In this document: positions 7,300 to 7,704 of the stretch, one piece after another
Numbering within the stretch: position 1 is the first letter of the stretch
Layout of the letters: every line of letters begins with the position of its first letter
Assembly: GCA_019307645.1 (NCBI GenBank)
Contig: JAFDJF010000113.1
Location: 1-7,704 of the forward strand
DNA: 7,704 nucleotides
Origin: Deltaproteobacteria bacterium
Lineage (GTDB): Bacteria; Desulfobacterota; DSM-4660; Desulfatiglandales; Desulfatiglandaceae
Reading direction: 5' to 3'
Made by a program: the position numbers and the translations under genes
The notes under the pieces: generated by a model
Databases searched by the model: none
What the model was told of the DNA's origin: nothing
What the model saw: the letters and a program-made list of their open reading frames with translations, nothing else

Positions 7300-7503
7300 T
7301 TACAACAGTTTCTTCAATTCTTCATCAAGTTGGTTTTTGGTTTGCGCCCCAACAATCGTCTGGACAACCTCACCTCCCTTGAACATGATGACCATCTTGC
7401 AGGGGCCGCACCATTCCGCCCAGAAATCAACCATGACAGGCATGTCGGAATTAATGATCTCGTCATCAAAGCTATCATCCGTAACTTGCAACAGATCAGC
7501 CAT
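7300..7503 (-). CDS. trxA: Thioredoxin with an internal in-frame deletion (67 residues)
   Basis: Unmistakably thioredoxin at both ends, but only 67 residues against the usual 105-109. Residues 1-37 match the first half ([12 protein letters not shown], then [15 protein letters not shown] with the redox CGPC at 32-35). Residues 39-67 match the C-terminal quarter ([16 protein letters not shown], then an amphipathic helix). About 40 residues are missing between Met37 and Ile39. This removes the rest of the active-site helix, the next central strand and helix, and the cis-Pro loop (normally IPT) that positions substrates. The frame is kept, no stop arises, and the AAGGAG ribosome site lies 8 nt before the ATG, so everything outside the gap is intact. 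It precedes trxB, its expected reductase. As written the protein is unlikely to fold as a standard thioredoxin. Possible explanations are a recent deletion (pseudogene), an unusual mini-protein, or a collapsed assembly. Confidence 0.85.
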   Translation of the reverse strand: MADLLQVTDDSFDDEIINSDMPVMVDFWAEWCGPCKMVIMFKGGEVVQTIVGAQTKNQLDEELKKLL

Positions 7504-7511
7504 TCTATAAT

Positions 7512-7517
7512 CTCCTT
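7512..7517 (-). promoter_or_regulatory. Ribosome binding site for trxA
   Basis: AAGGAG on the minus strand, 8 nt before the ATG at 7503. It is strong and well spaced, showing that the translation start of the shortened trxA is intact. Confidence 0.8.
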
Positions 7518-7542
7518 TCCATGAGACGTTTTAATCAAAGCA

Positions 7543-7569
7543 ATTAACATGACCTAACAGCTTTGTCAA
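7543..7569 (-). promoter_or_regulatory. Candidate sigma-70 promoter for trxA-trxB-bamD, with a palindrome over the -35
   Basis: On the minus strand a perfect TTGACA (7569-7564) is followed after 15 bp by GTTAAT (7548-7543; 4 of 6 to TATAAT). The spacing is shorter than ideal. The -35 lies within the palindrome CTTTGT-CA-ACAAAG (7561-7574), which could be an operator. This is the only plausible promoter I see ahead of the operon. Confidence 0.35.
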
Positions 7570-7650
7570 CAAAGAGGGGGGCTTGTTCAGGGTAAATTTG
7601 TTCTAACCTAAACCCCTTAGTGTCATCCTTATGTTGCAGCTAAATAAAAT

Positions 7651-7671
7651 CGAATATCGAATCACGCTGAA
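7651..7671. repeat. Short heptamer-periodic CGAATnn stretch upstream of trxA
   Basis: CGAATAT and CGAATCA stand in tandem, followed by a diverged CGCTGAA. A further CGAATTT occurs near the window end (7696-7702). The 7-bp period echoes the repeat upstream of recA but with a different core. The rest of 7575-7704 holds nothing I can name. Confidence 0.3.
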
Positions 7672-7704
7672 GACGTGACCTATGGGCAAAAATTTCGAAT
7701 TTAG

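Noticed and set aside
7631..7678. 15-residue reading frame on the + strand at the right edge.
   Set aside because: There is no ribosome binding site, no recognisable sequence, and it lies in heptamer-repeat intergenic DNA.

Overview
The window reads as a chromosomal core-gene segment from a Gram-negative bacterium, most likely a deltaproteobacterium (Desulfobacterota, sulfate-reducer-like). That assignment is an inference from three things: the order cinA-thpR-recA-alaS, an outer-membrane BamD lipoprotein, and general sequence flavour, including an AlaRS with a Cys-rich insert. Coding density is high and there is no rRNA, tRNA, CRISPR array, prophage or intact transposase gene.

Left part, + strand (3-5442): a 5'-truncated cinA (nicotinamide-nucleotide amidase / CinA family), thpR (RNA 2',3'-cyclic phosphodiesterase) overlapping it by 29 bp, then recA after a 126-bp gap, then alaS after a 135-bp gap. 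In many bacteria recX lies between recA and alaS. Here it is absent, and the gap holds a strong 42-nt imperfect palindrome with no T-tract. The gap before recA carries four imperfect copies of a 7-bp repeat.

Right part, - strand (7503 down to 5428): a likely operon read in the order trxA, trxB, bamD. It has a candidate promoter at 7543-7569. Its last gene runs tail-to-tail into alaS with a 15-bp overlap of the two coding ends. The operon would join a thioredoxin/thioredoxin-reductase pair with the beta-barrel assembly lipoprotein BamD. The trxA-trxB gap (193 bp) contains an inverted-repeat element resembling interspersed repeats.

The most striking observation is trxA. It is a clean 67-codon gene with a good ribosome binding site and an intact CGPC active site. 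Compared with a normal thioredoxin of about 105-109 residues, however, about 40 residues right after the active-site helix start have been removed in frame, including the central beta strand and the cis-proline loop. It is either a genuine internal deletion (a pseudogene or a strange mini-thioredoxin) or an assembly error. Smaller points are an Ala in place of the second Gly of the TrxB FAD motif and heptamer-periodic repeats in two intergenic regions. I did not find convincing evidence of an entirely new biological system.
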